From the NCBI GenBank assembly GCA_003554965.1, contig PWHR01000041.1, positions 1 through 64,000 of the forward strand: DNA of 64,000 nucleotides, written 5' to 3'. Of the stretch, positions 6,927 through 16,300 are shown piece by piece (position 1 is the first letter of the stretch; each line of letters starts with the position of its first letter). The notes beneath the pieces are model-generated. The model saw only the letters and a list, made by a program, of their open reading frames with translations, was not told the DNA's origin and did not search any database. The DNA comes from Thermoplasmata archaeon (lineage in GTDB: Archaea > Thermoplasmatota > Thermoplasmata > Halarchaeoplasmatales > Halarchaeoplasmataceae). Made by a program: the position numbers and the translations under genes.

Positions 6927-7873
6927 TCCTCCTCTTTTTCCTCTATTTTTTCGATCTCTGACATAATACTTTCTGATAGCTCCTGATAATAGTTCTCATC
7001 ACTCTCTAAGATATTTAGAACTGCTGCACCAGTATGTCCTCCTCCATCCACTCCTTCTTTTTTATCAGCTAAATTTTTAAATATACGACCCAGATCGATT
7101 CCCTTTTCCGTCATCTCTTCAGTTGTCCTAGCTGTTACCCTTTCCTCCTTATCGGAAGGATGAAGATTTCTAACAAGAACAATATCTGCTCCTCCCTTCA
7201 ACAGAAAAGAAGCAACGGAACCCTCAAAACAACCGATCGAAGTACTCACTAAGATATAACCATTGACTTCCTTTAACTCAGCCCTTTTAGCTCCCTTTAA
7301 TCTTGCAACTTTTTCCGAATACGATCTAGATTCGAATAGTATATCTTTTATCTTAGTCAAAGTCACTCCAGATTTTTTCAATATATCACCGAGGTTGATC
7401 AAGGTCTTTGACTGTGCTCTTTGAAGTGATGAAGTGTCAGTAAAGATGCCTGCTGATAAAGCCACCCCTTCTTTTTCACTCAATTGTTCTGGCCTTATCA
7501 TCTCATATATCATCTCAGCACATGAAGTAGTGTCCTTGTTGTACAACTCTACTTTTTTCCAAGAATTAGTAGAGTGATGATCGATAACGATGGTCTTTTC
7601 CAAAGGCGGTATTAAAGGATCAAGTTGTGTCTTGTTTGGAGTGTCCAAAACTATGATCCTTTCATAATTTTCAAATTCCAATCTTTCTTTCAGTTCAAAA
7701 TCGAGAAAAGATAAAAGATTTTTACCGGCTTTGCTGGGAGAAGTAGGAGATGCTATATCTCCTCCATAGATGCTAGATAGATAGTAAGCACTTCCTATAG
7801 CATCTGGATCAGCATGCCGGTGGATAAGATAGAGCACTTCTCTATCACGTAATCTTATTTCCTTTGTCTCCAT
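6908..7873 (-). CDS. DHH/DHHA1 family phosphoesterase
   Basis: A 321-residue protein with the metal-binding motifs of the DHH superfamily: H-A-D-P-D (20-24), VLDTP (75-79), DHH (98-100) and the C-terminal DHHA1 motif GGGH near residue 285. Members cleave short oligonucleotides, cyclic dinucleotides or nucleotide substrates; RecJ-like and nano-RNase functions are both known. It is the last gene of the long minus-strand superoperon (its ATG directly follows the pfdB stop TAG), so oligoribonucleotide clean-up after the exosome is plausible. That role is inference from context. The acidic C-terminal tail is poorly conserved. Confidence 0.9.
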   Translation of the reverse strand: METKEIRLRDREVLYLIHRHADPDAIGSAYYLSSIYGGDIASPTSPSKAGKNLLSFLDFELKERLEFENYERIIVLDTPNKTQLDPLIPPLEKTIVIDHHSTNSWKKVELYNKDTTSCAEMIYEMIRPEQLSEKEGVALSAGIFTDTSSLQRAQSKTLINLGDILKKSGVTLTKIKDILFESRSYSEKVARLKGAKRAELKEVNGYILVSTSIGCFEGSVASFLLKGGADIVLVRNLHPSDKEERVTARTTEEMTEKGIDLGRIFKNLADKKEGVDGGGHTGAAVLNILESDENYYQELSESIMSEIEKIEEKEEDHSPSG

Positions 7874-8245
7874 CTAAGCTCCGCCAGTTGGGCCTTGCTG
7901 CATACCGCCCATTTGCTGACTCAGCTTTTCCTGCAGTTCTTTAAATTGTTCTTGAAGTTTTTCTTCTTTGCTTTTCAATGATTTCAACCTTACATCGGCG
8001 GATTCCTTTTCTTCCTCCAGTTCTTCTTTCATCTTTTCTTTATCTTCGACCTGGACAAGAATCTCACCTATCTCCTTGTATACTGGGGTTTCCTTATCTA
8101 ATTTCGATAACTCGTCTAATGCTCTCTCTAAATCATCTGTCTTTTCTTTTAGTTGTTGTTTCTGGTTCATCACCATCTGCAGCTGTTGCTGTAACTGTTG
8201 GGCTTTTGCGATCTCGTTCTGAATATCTTCCTGCGACATAGACAT
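7874..8245 (-). CDS. pfdB: Prefoldin subunit beta
   Basis: The 123-residue protein is a helical hairpin: an N-terminal coiled coil (QNEIAKAQQLQQQLQMVMNQ), the conserved DELSKLDKETPVYKEIGEILVQV core, a second long coiled coil, and a Gly/Gln/Met-rich tail. With the alpha subunit it forms the hexameric jellyfish chaperone that hands unfolded proteins to the thermosome. A strong SD (AGGAGG) precedes the ATG. The position right after pcc1 in the superoperon is the standard archaeal one. Confidence 0.95.
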   Translation of the reverse strand: MSMSQEDIQNEIAKAQQLQQQLQMVMNQKQQLKEKTDDLERALDELSKLDKETPVYKEIGEILVQVEDKEKMKEELEEEKESADVRLKSLKSKEEKLQEQFKELQEKLSQQMGGMQQGPTGGA

Positions 8246-8266
8246 ATTTTTCCTCCTTATATATTA

Positions 8267-8491
8267 TTATCCATATTTCTCAGTAATCTCTTCCGATATC
8301 TTTAACCATCTTAGGTATGAATTCATAGCGGCTCTCAAAGATCCACTATCTTCTGCTTTTATCTCGATCTCAGGAGGATCAAAAGAGATATCGGTTAAAA
8401 CTCTTTTCATCCCCTCCTCAGCTTCAGGTTCTAATGATTTTAATATCTTTCCAGAGTGTTCTTTAGATAAAACCAGGTTGGCTTTTTTCAT
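8267..8491 (-). CDS. pcc1: KEOPS complex subunit Pcc1
   Basis: The 74-residue protein ends with SGSLRAAMNSYLRWLKISEEI, the hallmark helix of Pcc1, after a beta-strand pair ISFDPPEIEIKAED. Pcc1 is the dimerisation module of the KEOPS complex, which adds threonylcarbamoyl to A37 of ANN-decoding tRNAs. It sits between rpoP and pfdB, the typical position in euryarchaea, which marks it as the orthologous copy compared with the divergent gene at 5260-5511. The start is two bases downstream of the rpoP stop. Confidence 0.93.
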   Translation of the reverse strand: MKKANLVLSKEHSGKILKSLEPEAEEGMKRVLTDISFDPPEIEIKAEDSGSLRAAMNSYLRWLKISEEITEKYG

Positions 8492-8493
8492 CC

Positions 8494-8628
8494 CTACCTG
8501 GCCTTCAACTCTTTTTTAATATTCGGACGGTCTTTGTAGAATACTCGACCTCCACAGTTCTCACATTGTATTCCAATGGTATCCATATCGGTCGTTATCT
8601 TCTCGTTGCAGATATAGCATCTAAACAT
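8494..8628 (-). CDS. rpoP: DNA-directed RNA polymerase subunit P (Rpo12)
   Basis: A 44-residue zinc-ribbon protein reading MFRCYICNEKI, then IQCENCGGRVFYKDRPN, then KKELKAR. The paired C-x2-C motifs (4/7 and 22/25) and the G-G-R-V turn are those of archaeal RpoP/eukaryotic Rpb12, a small subunit that bridges Rpo2, Rpo3 and Rpo10. It lies one base downstream of rpl37ae and two bases upstream of pcc1. It is easily missed because of its length. Confidence 0.95.
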   Translation of the reverse strand: MFRCYICNEKITTDMDTIGIQCENCGGRVFYKDRPNIKKELKAR

Positions 8629-8629
8629 A

Positions 8630-8884
8630 TTATTCTTCCTCTTCTACGATCCTCTGAATCTTTTTACCTAGTTCGGGGTTGTATGCTCCACCTGCAAAGA
8701 TCAGACCGCATCTTTGACATTCCCAGATACCTGAACTTTCTCTTTCCACTCTTACGTGATTGCATCGAGGACACTCGTACTCCTTTTGCTTAGCCTTATC
8801 GATCTCTTTGATGGTGTCCTTGACTTTGACACCATACCGAGGACCAAATTTCCCTGTGCTACCTGCTTTTTTCTTTTTAGCCAT
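8630..8884 (-). CDS. rpl37ae: Large ribosomal subunit protein eL43 (L37Ae)
   Basis: The 84-residue protein starts MAKKKKAGSTGKFGPRYGVKVKD and carries the zinc ribbon C-P-R-C ... C-Q-R-C and the closing GGAYNPELG typical of archaeal L37Ae. A TATA-rich minus-strand element (TAAATAATATATATC in the 64-base gap from rrp42) and an SD (GAGGT) suggest an internal promoter. If so, the distal cluster rpl37ae-rpoP-pcc1-pfdB-DHH can be transcribed separately from the exosome genes. Confidence 0.96.
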   Translation of the reverse strand: MAKKKKAGSTGKFGPRYGVKVKDTIKEIDKAKQKEYECPRCNHVRVERESSGIWECQRCGLIFAGGAYNPELGKKIQRIVEEEE

Positions 8885-8948
8885 TTTTATTACCTCGTGA
8901 TCGTCTTGCTTACTTTTACTATACCATTCTAGGGAAGATATATATTAT

Positions 8949-9752
8949 TTAAATATTTTCCCGTCCTACCGCGTCTAGCACTTTTTGCCTGTTCTGCTCG
9001 CATATACTTTTAGCTTTCCGTATGCATTCCTTCGTACTCTCGTAATCAAAAACGCCTCTTAAACCTTTCTGCATAGCTACTATCTCATCATTTTCATTAA
9101 GTGATACCGTCAATCTAGCGTCCGCTATCTTCTCTTCTTCAAGTTGAGAGTCCAGTAATATCTGATCTTTGATCTTCGTGAAGGTCGCTGGAACAACTAC
9201 ATGATCAACAGGCAGAGGGTAATCTTCCTCTTTCTCTGCCTCTTCAAAGCGTGATGCAGGAACCATGCTGTCAAGTAAAGCAGCCATCACTCCCATACCT
9301 GCGGCATCGAACAGATTACCGTCATAATCCAAGACGTGTATGTCTATGAATAAAACCCAAACTTTTTCTCCTTCCTCTATACAGAGTTCTGTAGTGTTGA
9401 CAACGTCTCCTTCTCTTACACCTCTGTCCACAACTCTAGCAAGCTCTGTTGCATCCTCCCCTGGAGGACCGGCTTCATATTCTGGTGACGCCATAGGGAT
9501 CAGTTCTGCAGATGTGGTCAAAACTCCACTGTTGGGCGTGTCGGGAAAAGGTTCACCGACTTCCATCTTCGTCCCCACGTACACATCGGTGTCTCCTAAC
9601 CTCACTCTTGCAGATCCCTCAGCTGGCTCTATCTCTCCTGCTTTTATCTCTATATCCCTGTATTCAAGCATGTCTCTGTCATCTATCCTTTTACCTTCCT
9701 TGACCATTCTATGCAGATAATCTTTTGTTATCTTTGACAATATCTCTTTCAT
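8949..9752 (-). CDS. rrp42: Exosome complex component Rrp42
   Basis: The 267-residue RNase PH-fold protein is the catalytically inactive partner of Rrp41 in the hexameric ring of the archaeal exosome. It shows the family blocks RIDDRDMLEYRDIEIKAG at the N-terminus, GSARVRLGDTDVYVG, and LDYDGNLFDAAGMGVMAALL. It contributes to RNA binding but not phosphate-dependent catalysis. The stop of rrp41 lies two bases upstream of its start region, so the two ring subunits are tightly coupled, as expected for 1:1 stoichiometry. Confidence 0.95.
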   Translation of the reverse strand: MKEILSKITKDYLHRMVKEGKRIDDRDMLEYRDIEIKAGEIEPAEGSARVRLGDTDVYVGTKMEVGEPFPDTPNSGVLTTSAELIPMASPEYEAGPPGEDATELARVVDRGVREGDVVNTTELCIEEGEKVWVLFIDIHVLDYDGNLFDAAGMGVMAALLDSMVPASRFEEAEKEEDYPLPVDHVVVPATFTKIKDQILLDSQLEEEKIADARLTVSLNENDEIVAMQKGLRGVFDYESTKECIRKAKSICEQNRQKVLDAVGRENI

Positions 9753-9754
9753 CT

Positions 9755-10513
9755 TTATGCCTCCTTTATCACTTCATCGAGATTTGCTTCTTCCAGTTCC
9801 GTTGAATATTTTTCCTTTAACGCCTCTTTTTGGATCTCATAGATCTCTTTGCATGCGTCTATCGTCATATCCATGGCCTCTTCATATTCTTCTTCCGTAA
9901 GATTACCATCCATCTGTAGTAGACAGATTTCTCCAGTTCTTGGTATGTATCCAACCGGAACATCTGCTTGACCATAGTTATCCTCGTTCTTACCCAAATC
10001 CAATACGACTTGACCTTCGATCTTTCCTGAAGCACATGACGCCACTAGATCTGACATAGGGATACCCGCATCCGCTAAAGCCACAGATGCTGCTGTAAGA
10101 CCACCACATCTCGTACCTGCACTAGCTTGTAGGACTTCTACGAAAACATCTATAACCGATCTAGGGTATTTCTCAGTGAAAACAACTTTTTCGAGCGCTT
10201 CGGAGACCAATTTGCTGATCTCTATAGACCGACGATCTGGTCCAGGACGCTTTCTATCTGGAACTGAGAAAGCTGCCATATTGTATCTCGCCCTTACGAC
10301 CGCTTTCGTAGTTTCCTGAGCATGTCGGGGATGCATCTCCCTTGGCCCGTAAACTGCGGCCATGATCTTATTCTTACCCCATTCTAGATAAGCTGATCCA
10401 TCCGCTCTTTTTAAAACTCCAGCCTTTATGCTTATGTCTCTCAATTCATCAAAATCTCTTCCATCTAACCTTGTTCCGTCCTCGATCAATTTCATATCCT
10501 TATCGCTTGCCAT
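9755..10513 (-). CDS. rrp41: Exosome complex exonuclease Rrp41
   Basis: The 252-residue catalytic RNase PH subunit of the archaeal exosome degrades RNA 3'-5' with phosphate and can add tails with NDPs. Visible: [16 protein letters not shown], then [16 protein letters not shown], the ring-forming [41 protein letters not shown], and the active-site aspartates near [16 protein letters not shown]. An in-frame TTG lies five codons upstream, but the SD GGAGG overlaps that stretch, so ATG at 10513 is the likely start. An AT-rich promoter-like element precedes it in the gap from rrp4. Confidence 0.96.
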   Translation of the reverse strand: MASDKDMKLIEDGTRLDGRDFDELRDISIKAGVLKRADGSAYLEWGKNKIMAAVYGPREMHPRHAQETTKAVVRARYNMAAFSVPDRKRPGPDRRSIEISKLVSEALEKVVFTEKYPRSVIDVFVEVLQASAGTRCGGLTAASVALADAGIPMSDLVASCASGKIEGQVVLDLGKNEDNYGQADVPVGYIPRTGEICLLQMDGNLTEEEYEEAMDMTIDACKEIYEIQKEALKEKYSTELEEANLDEVIKEA

Positions 10514-10560
10514 TATTACTTCCTCCAAAATAATTTTTTAAAATTAATACAGTTGTAACC

Positions 10561-11250
10561 TCACTCATCAAAATCCTTTCCAGTCTTTTCTTTAAGGAAG
10601 CCCTCTATGGCTTCCGTCAAACCCAATGCTTGAGCGTTCTCCTCGATCATCTTTATAGCTTTTACAGCGATCGATTGCCCTTCAAGTTCACCGTCTATCC
10701 ATATCCTTCCATTTTGTCCCACGAATATCTTACAGCCGGTGTACTTTTTCAGCATGGAGATCATCGAGCCGCCTCTTCCTATCACTCGTGGAACTTGTGA
10801 AGGAGGTATCTCAATTATTTGTCCAACGTCTAACTTTCTCAAACCCTCATCATCGATGGTGATCTGCATCTTGTTCTGTTCGTCCACATCTGTTATCTTC
10901 ACCAACAGAGCATCACCGACATTTATATAGCTCGCAGTATCCCCATAATCCACTCTCCACGGTACATCATTCACGTGTAAGATAGCTGGGGAGGGAGCAT
11001 TTACATCGACTGTCCAATACGAAGAATCTATGTCGGTAACTGTACCTATGACTCTATCACCTTCACTTGGTTCGTACCTTCCACTCTGTGCAGCTACGTT
11101 CACGTACCCTTTTCTTACTGTTTTCACACCTAATTTTGCTGCATAAATGTTTCCATCCTTCTTAAATGTTCCTTTACCTGGCTTCAGTCCTTCTTCCTCA
11201 ATCTTATCACCAGGCAAAAGTAATTCTCTTTTCGTTTCGTTTTCACTCAT
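10561..11250 (-). CDS. rrp4: Exosome RNA-binding cap protein Rrp4
   Basis: The 229-residue protein has the three-domain layout of Rrp4: an N-terminal domain (LLLPGDKI), an S1 domain at about residues 60-140 (EGDRVIGTVTDIDSSYWTVDVN), and a KH domain with the loop IGRGGSMISMLKKYTGCKIFVGQNGRIWIDG. It sits on top of the Rrp41-Rrp42 ring and feeds RNA into it. It is followed by rrp41 and rrp42 and preceded by sdo1 with about 90 bases between, containing a TATA-like stretch. Confidence 0.95.
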   Translation of the reverse strand: MSENETKRELLLPGDKIEEEGLKPGKGTFKKDGNIYAAKLGVKTVRKGYVNVAAQSGRYEPSEGDRVIGTVTDIDSSYWTVDVNAPSPAILHVNDVPWRVDYGDTASYINVGDALLVKITDVDEQNKMQITIDDEGLRKLDVGQIIEIPPSQVPRVIGRGGSMISMLKKYTGCKIFVGQNGRIWIDGELEGQSIAVKAIKMIEENAQALGLTEAIEGFLKEKTGKDFDE

Positions 11251-11343
11251 GTTTACGCACCTTTCTGATGAAAATCATCATTTAATTTATGTCCTAACAT
11301 CTGAATCAAATCCTTTTAACACTAATCATTCATCTATTCTTAT

Positions 11344-12075
11344 CTATTTCTCAATCTGTTCTATTTCTGCTTTGCCTTTAGTTAGTTGATTGATCCTTTC
11401 ATATAAGTCTTCCTGTTTCCCCGGCGGAATCTTTATGATCCCCTGCCATCTTCCATCTTGTAACCATTCTTCATCTTCAATGCTACCTAAATTCTTCAAA
11501 GCACCGTATATCTTGCCCTGCAAATCACCTCTAACTGTTACGGCGAACCTCTTTTTCTCAAAGCTCAAAGGAAGCAGTTCTCTCAGTTCATCCACAATCT
11601 CGTCCATCTGATGACTTACGGGTTTGAAAGGATCAATATGAATATCAACTTCCGACATCGCGTTCTCTATCCTTTTAGGAGGATGAGGTGTGTCCGTTTG
11701 GGGGTTATAAGAATTCTTTGCGATCCGATTGATTATCTCTTTTCGTTTCTGCTTTTGCCTCTTATTTCTCTGGTCGGTAGTGATTTGGACCTCGCCATCT
11801 TCCAAGATGGTCCGGGCAATCTCTTCTACATCAGTTGTTTCAAAAGCCTTCTCGAGCATATGCGTTGGAGCTTCTTTTCCTTTACTGGCATCAGTGAATA
11901 CTTTTTCGACTGGCATGCTTTCAAGAATATCTACTTCATACCCACTTCTAAATTTCTCTACCTCATCTGGATCTATCAATATTTCAAATCTCTCACCGTG
12001 AGAACTCATCCGTCCTATCACGTGTTCATCCAAAAGAGTTTCTGTATGTTCCTTCTGATAATCTTTTTTACCCAC
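11344..12075 (-). CDS. sdo1: Ribosome maturation protein SBDS/Sdo1
   Basis: The 243-residue protein matches archaeal SBDS: an N-terminal FYSH domain (HGERFEILIDPDEVEKFRSG), a helical middle domain ending in the conserved YNPQTDTPHPPKRIENAM, and a ferredoxin-like C-terminal domain. In eukaryotes SBDS with EFL1 releases the anti-association factor eIF6 from the large subunit; the archaeal protein is thought to act on aIF6. The start is GTG with a strong SD (GGAGG) located in the 16-base gap after psmA. Confidence 0.95.
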   Translation of the reverse strand: MGKKDYQKEHTETLLDEHVIGRMSSHGERFEILIDPDEVEKFRSGYEVDILESMPVEKVFTDASKGKEAPTHMLEKAFETTDVEEIARTILEDGEVQITTDQRNKRQKQKRKEIINRIAKNSYNPQTDTPHPPKRIENAMSEVDIHIDPFKPVSHQMDEIVDELRELLPLSFEKKRFAVTVRGDLQGKIYGALKNLGSIEDEEWLQDGRWQGIIKIPPGKQEDLYERINQLTKGKAEIEQIEK

Positions 12076-12091
12076 CTGACTTCCTCCTTTT

Positions 12092-12793
12092 TCATATGTA
12101 TTCTTCTATCTCATCCATCGATAATTTTCTAAAATCGTCTTCATCTGTGATTATACCTATGTCCAATGATCTCGTCTCTAGACTATCTTCGCTGGCCCTT
12201 TTCAATCCTTCAAGAGATAGTTCTATAGCATCATGGAGAGTCATGTCATCCTCATATTCTTGATTGAAGACCTCTTGGACTTCTTCCCGATTACTTCCTA
12301 TGCTTACTGCTTTGTACGCCATATTTGCTCCACTCGGATCCGTTTCATATAGATGGGTCCCTTCTTCGTCTTTACCAGCTACGAGGAGAGCGGTGCCGAA
12401 GGGTCTAACCCCACCATATTGAGTATAAGTCTGTTTATAGTCGCAAATCTTTTTAACTAGACTTCTAACATTTATCCTTTCATTATATGAAACTCTATTC
12501 ACCTGAGCTGAAACTCTTGCATAATCTACTAATATCCTCGAATCCGCCACCAATCCTGAGGTAGCTATAGCGATCTTTTTATCTATTTTATATATCTTCT
12601 CGATAGACTTAGGTTCAACCAATTTGGTGGGTACATCCTTATCCACAACAAGCGCGACACCGTCTTTCACTTTAATACCAACCGTAGTAGTACCTCTGCT
12701 CACTGCTTCTCTCGCGTACTCCACCTGGAAAAGGCGACCGTCTGGCGAGAAGACCGTGATTCCTCGATCATATCCCATTTGACCTGGCTTCAT
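12092..12793 (-). CDS. psmA: Proteasome subunit alpha
   Basis: The 233-residue subunit forms the outer rings of the 20S proteasome. It shows the alpha-type N-terminus (YDRGITVFSPDGRLFQVEYAREAV), which is the gate, followed by GTTTVGIKVKDGVALVVDK and PFGTALLVAGKDEEGTHLYETDPSG. It is the first gene of the superoperon. An SD GGTGA precedes the ATG, and a TATA box (GGTTTATAAC, minus strand, near 12830) gives a short leader. The beta subunit is not in the window. Confidence 0.97.
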   Translation of the reverse strand: MKPGQMGYDRGITVFSPDGRLFQVEYAREAVSRGTTTVGIKVKDGVALVVDKDVPTKLVEPKSIEKIYKIDKKIAIATSGLVADSRILVDYARVSAQVNRVSYNERINVRSLVKKICDYKQTYTQYGGVRPFGTALLVAGKDEEGTHLYETDPSGANMAYKAVSIGSNREEVQEVFNQEYEDDMTLHDAIELSLEGLKRASEDSLETRSLDIGIITDEDDFRKLSMDEIEEYI

Positions 12794-13353
12794 TCTTATT
12801 CACCTGCGCCTCATAATATACCGTTTAGTTATAAACCTTACCCATCAGATTTGTGAAAATTTTTTCTAAATCATAAATCTTTTGAGTATTTAATTGAAAT
12901 TATCGAAGCTCTCTTCTTGATCCATGGGCCAGATAAAAGATAAGTGGAGGGAGGGAAGGGGGGAGGTTATCGTGAGTTATGAAGGGGTGATGCCCTCGAC
13001 CTCCCTACTAGAAAAAAATAGGGAGGGAGGGTGAATATCGTGATCGGTGATTGCGGCTTATCTTTGTACATTAGCACTATTATGCATATAACTATAAATA
13101 GTTTTCGTTATTTTGCCGGTTTTTACGGGGTTTAAGGACTTATTAGCGGATAAATTTTACGAATAAATTGTTATTTTTACTTTCGAACGCTATCTACAGG
13201 TGCCGAATAGGGGATGATATATATAGTCGTTCTTTATGTTTTTTAATATATATGGATTGTGAAACTGAAGGGTGAAAAACCTATAAATAGGGGGAGGTAT
13301 TATAACCGTATTCACAAGCCTATCCAATGGCTTTAAGATAATATCTGGTACAG
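12794..13353. other. Gene-free region between psmA and aglB
   Basis: About 560 bases with no credible protein gene. The left end holds the psmA promoter. The middle (12936-13065) is a G-rich, partly duplicated segment bounded by a 9-bp inverted repeat. The right half is very AT-rich with several TATA-like stretches (near 13090, 13215, 13248, and CCTATAAATAG at about 13280-13290), the last being a good candidate promoter for aglB with a leader of roughly 50 bases. I saw no origin-recognition box, tRNA or transposon remnant. Confidence 0.7.
12936..13065. other. G-rich foldable element, candidate structured RNA or DNA element
   Basis: A 9-bp inverted repeat (AAAGATAAG 12936-12944, CTTATCTTT 13057-13065) encloses 112 bases. 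Inside are two related units about 68 bases apart, each a G tract (12946-12966; 13021-13031) followed by TATCGTGA (12968-12975; 13036-13043). Two helices are mutually exclusive: GGAGGT (12962-12967) with ACCTCC (12999-13004), or CCTCCCTA (13000-13007) with TAGGGAGG (13019-13026). A small stem AGGG/CCCT lies between. The switchable pairing suggests a regulatory RNA leader or an independent small RNA; the G tracts may form quadruplexes. The strand is not resolved, since TATA-like stretches exist on both sides. Confidence 0.45.
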
Positions 13354-13362
13354 GTGAAAGGA

Positions 13363-16300
13363 ATGATTTCTAGTCTGTTCGATAGATCCCCCAAGGAAGA
13401 AAAAGAAACCTCCTCCGGCGTAAATTGGCTGGAGAAGAATTGGCATACGGTAGCATGTTTGGTAGGTATATTCATAGTGGCTTTGTTCACTAGATCCTAC
13501 TTCGCATTAGCATCTGCTACTGAATATGGAACCCCGTATCTGCTGGGAGGAGGAGCTGACTCACACTATAATGCAAGGATCATCAATCACATAGTTGAAA
13601 ATAGCGAGCACCTGTTTATGGATCCATTAAGAGCATATCCCCTTGAAGGGTATACAAACACTAGACCTCCTATGTATCAGTGGTCCGTTGTCCTTGGAGG
13701 ATATCTCTTAGCTCCTTTTGCTGGTAGTTTAGAGACCGGAGTTCAATTATCCTTCATGTTCTCCGCTGCCTTTTGGGGAGCGTTAACCACCATCCCTATC
13801 TATTTGATAGGTAAAAATATATTCGGAAAGAAGGCAGGCATCGCTGCTGCATTCCTACTTGCTATAAGTGCTGGTCATCTTGAAAGAGGTGTCATAACCA
13901 ACACGAATCACGATGCATTCACCCTTTTCCTGGTTGTAACCGCCTTTTATTTCTTTATGCGGGCTTTGGAAGAGATCCCCAGAGACAAAAAATGGGTTTC
14001 TGAATGGAAGGACTTTGGAAAGATTAAAGATGGTTTGACAGATTTTTTTGTTAACAATAAGAGAGCACTGCTATACGGTGCGATGACCGGGATGACTCTC
14101 GGTACTGTAGCTCTAGCGTGGAAAGGTTACGCGTATGCGATAGTGATAATACTTGTTTATTTCTTGATCCAATTATTAGTAGATAAATTCCAAAAACGGG
14201 ACTCGATGGGCTTGACTATACTGATATTCGTAACAATGATAGTTGCGTTTTTAATCGCGATCCCATGGTACGCACAATACAGTCCAGGGATACTCACTGA
14301 TTGGTTCCGTTGGCCTCTCGACAGATGGTTCCAGGTTCCTTTCATTATCTTCTTAGGAACTTTTGGAGTAGGAGTATACTTCACCGTTACGAGAGATCTT
14401 CCATGGGTTTTGAGCTTTGCTATACTTGGCGGTGTAGGTCTTGTTTTCTTCTCTTTTGGACCTGATATTATTCAAACTGCGGCAGCGCAATATTTCATCG
14501 ATAACCCGATGTATCAGACTATCGCTGAGGCACAGGCTCCTGAATTCAGTAGATTGATCATGGCAGGTGGTATAGCGACTTTCTTCCTCTCATGGATCGC
14601 AATCGCTTTAGCTGTTTGGCACTTCTTCAAAAAATGGACTAAATCATTTTTGTTCATTTTGATCTGGACCGCTTTTTCTTTGTATATGGCCACACAGGCG
14701 GCCAGGTTTGTATTCACTGCGGCACCTGCCTTCGCATTGACTTCCGGTTGGGTAGTTGCACTGGTATTCGATAAGATCGATTTTGAATATATTGGAAGAA
14801 AGTTCAAGAGTCATAGAGGGAGTACTTTAAGAGGCATAAAAGAGGGTGTCAAGATAAAACATGTTCTCTTCACCCTTTTAGTGGTCTTCATACTGCTGCT
14901 GCCGAACACACTATATGCATTTGATGCCGGTATACCCTTCGAAGATAAAGCGGAGTATGAGGAACAATTTATGGATCTTATACCAGAGGGTTTCAGATTA
15001 GAGCCAGAGGATCCTGCAGCCATGGGCGCAGGTGGTAACCATTTCTTGGGAGCCTTTGGATACAGCTTAGACAAGCCTAGCGACTATTGGCCGACCGCCT
15101 GGGAAGATATAAGAGAAAGGTACGAAGACGGTGGTATACCTTCAGAGGAACGACCTGCATTCGCTAGCTGGTGGGATTATGGGTTTGAAGCCATGGCTCA
15201 GGGCGAGATGCCGACTGTAGCCGACAACTTCCAGACCGCTTATAGATGGGCTGGAAACGTTTTGATGGCTCAGAACGAATCAGCCATGTTGTCTCTTTTC
15301 GTCGGAAGAATGATCCTTTTACCTTATCGAGAAGAAGGTGGTTTTGAAGGAGATGTAAGAGATATTCTAGTGGATCATCTAGGAGAAGAAAAAACCGATA
15401 AGCTCGAAGATATATATGATGATCCGGGTTCTTATAGAGAGGAAGTACTGAACAACCCTGAAAAATATCATCCTAGAGCCGAAGACATCCACAGCACTAA
15501 TGTAAGATGGGCGATGGTTATGGGGACCCTATCTTCCGAAGACCTTTGGACTTTATCCTCGCTATATCACGAATTGAGAGTTAACTCAGGATACGAAAGA
15601 TTGGAGAACGGGATCGGTTATATCGCTGTTGATTCCAGATTGTTCCCCACTTCTGCTCGTGATACAGGGATATTCCATGCTCCTGCATTCCTTTCAGGAC
15701 ACCGCGTTGACGAAAATGGTCAGAGAACACCTATAGATTTCTACAGGATGGAATTGATTGATGAAGAGGGAGAACGATACGAAGATCCAGACGAGGTCCC
15801 GCCTGAAGTGCAGATCGTCGATCAAGAAATAGACTTCCAACCCATGTTTTTCAATACTACAATTTATAGAACATTTGCAGGATATGGATTGCATGAAATA
15901 GATGTTGAAGAGGAAGATCCGATGGATCCCGGTATGGACCCTGGAATGGAACCAGACCCGGGAATTGATCCTGGAGATATGGATGATGATATGGGTGATA
16001 TCGATCCTGGAGATCTAGAGGGAGAAGATGGTAATCCAGACAATGATGGAGATGAGGTAGAAGACCTCCATCAGGATTTTGCCGTGGAAGAAACAAACCC
16101 AGACCAACCCATAGAGATGGATGATCCAGAGATGGAACCTGAGATGCCTGAAGAACCTGAGATGCCTGAAGAACCTGAGATGCCTGAAGAACCTGAGATG
16201 CCTGAAGACCCTGGGATGCCTGAAGACCCTGGGATGCCCGGTATGGAACCTGAGATGCCTGAAGAAGGCATACCAGGTATAGATGCACCACAACAGCAAC

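Noticed and set aside
12794-13353. Possible replication origin in the AT-rich, repeat-bearing gap before aglB
   Set aside because: No origin-recognition-box motif, no Orc1/Cdc6 gene next to it, and the repeats are G-rich units that do not resemble ORB elements.
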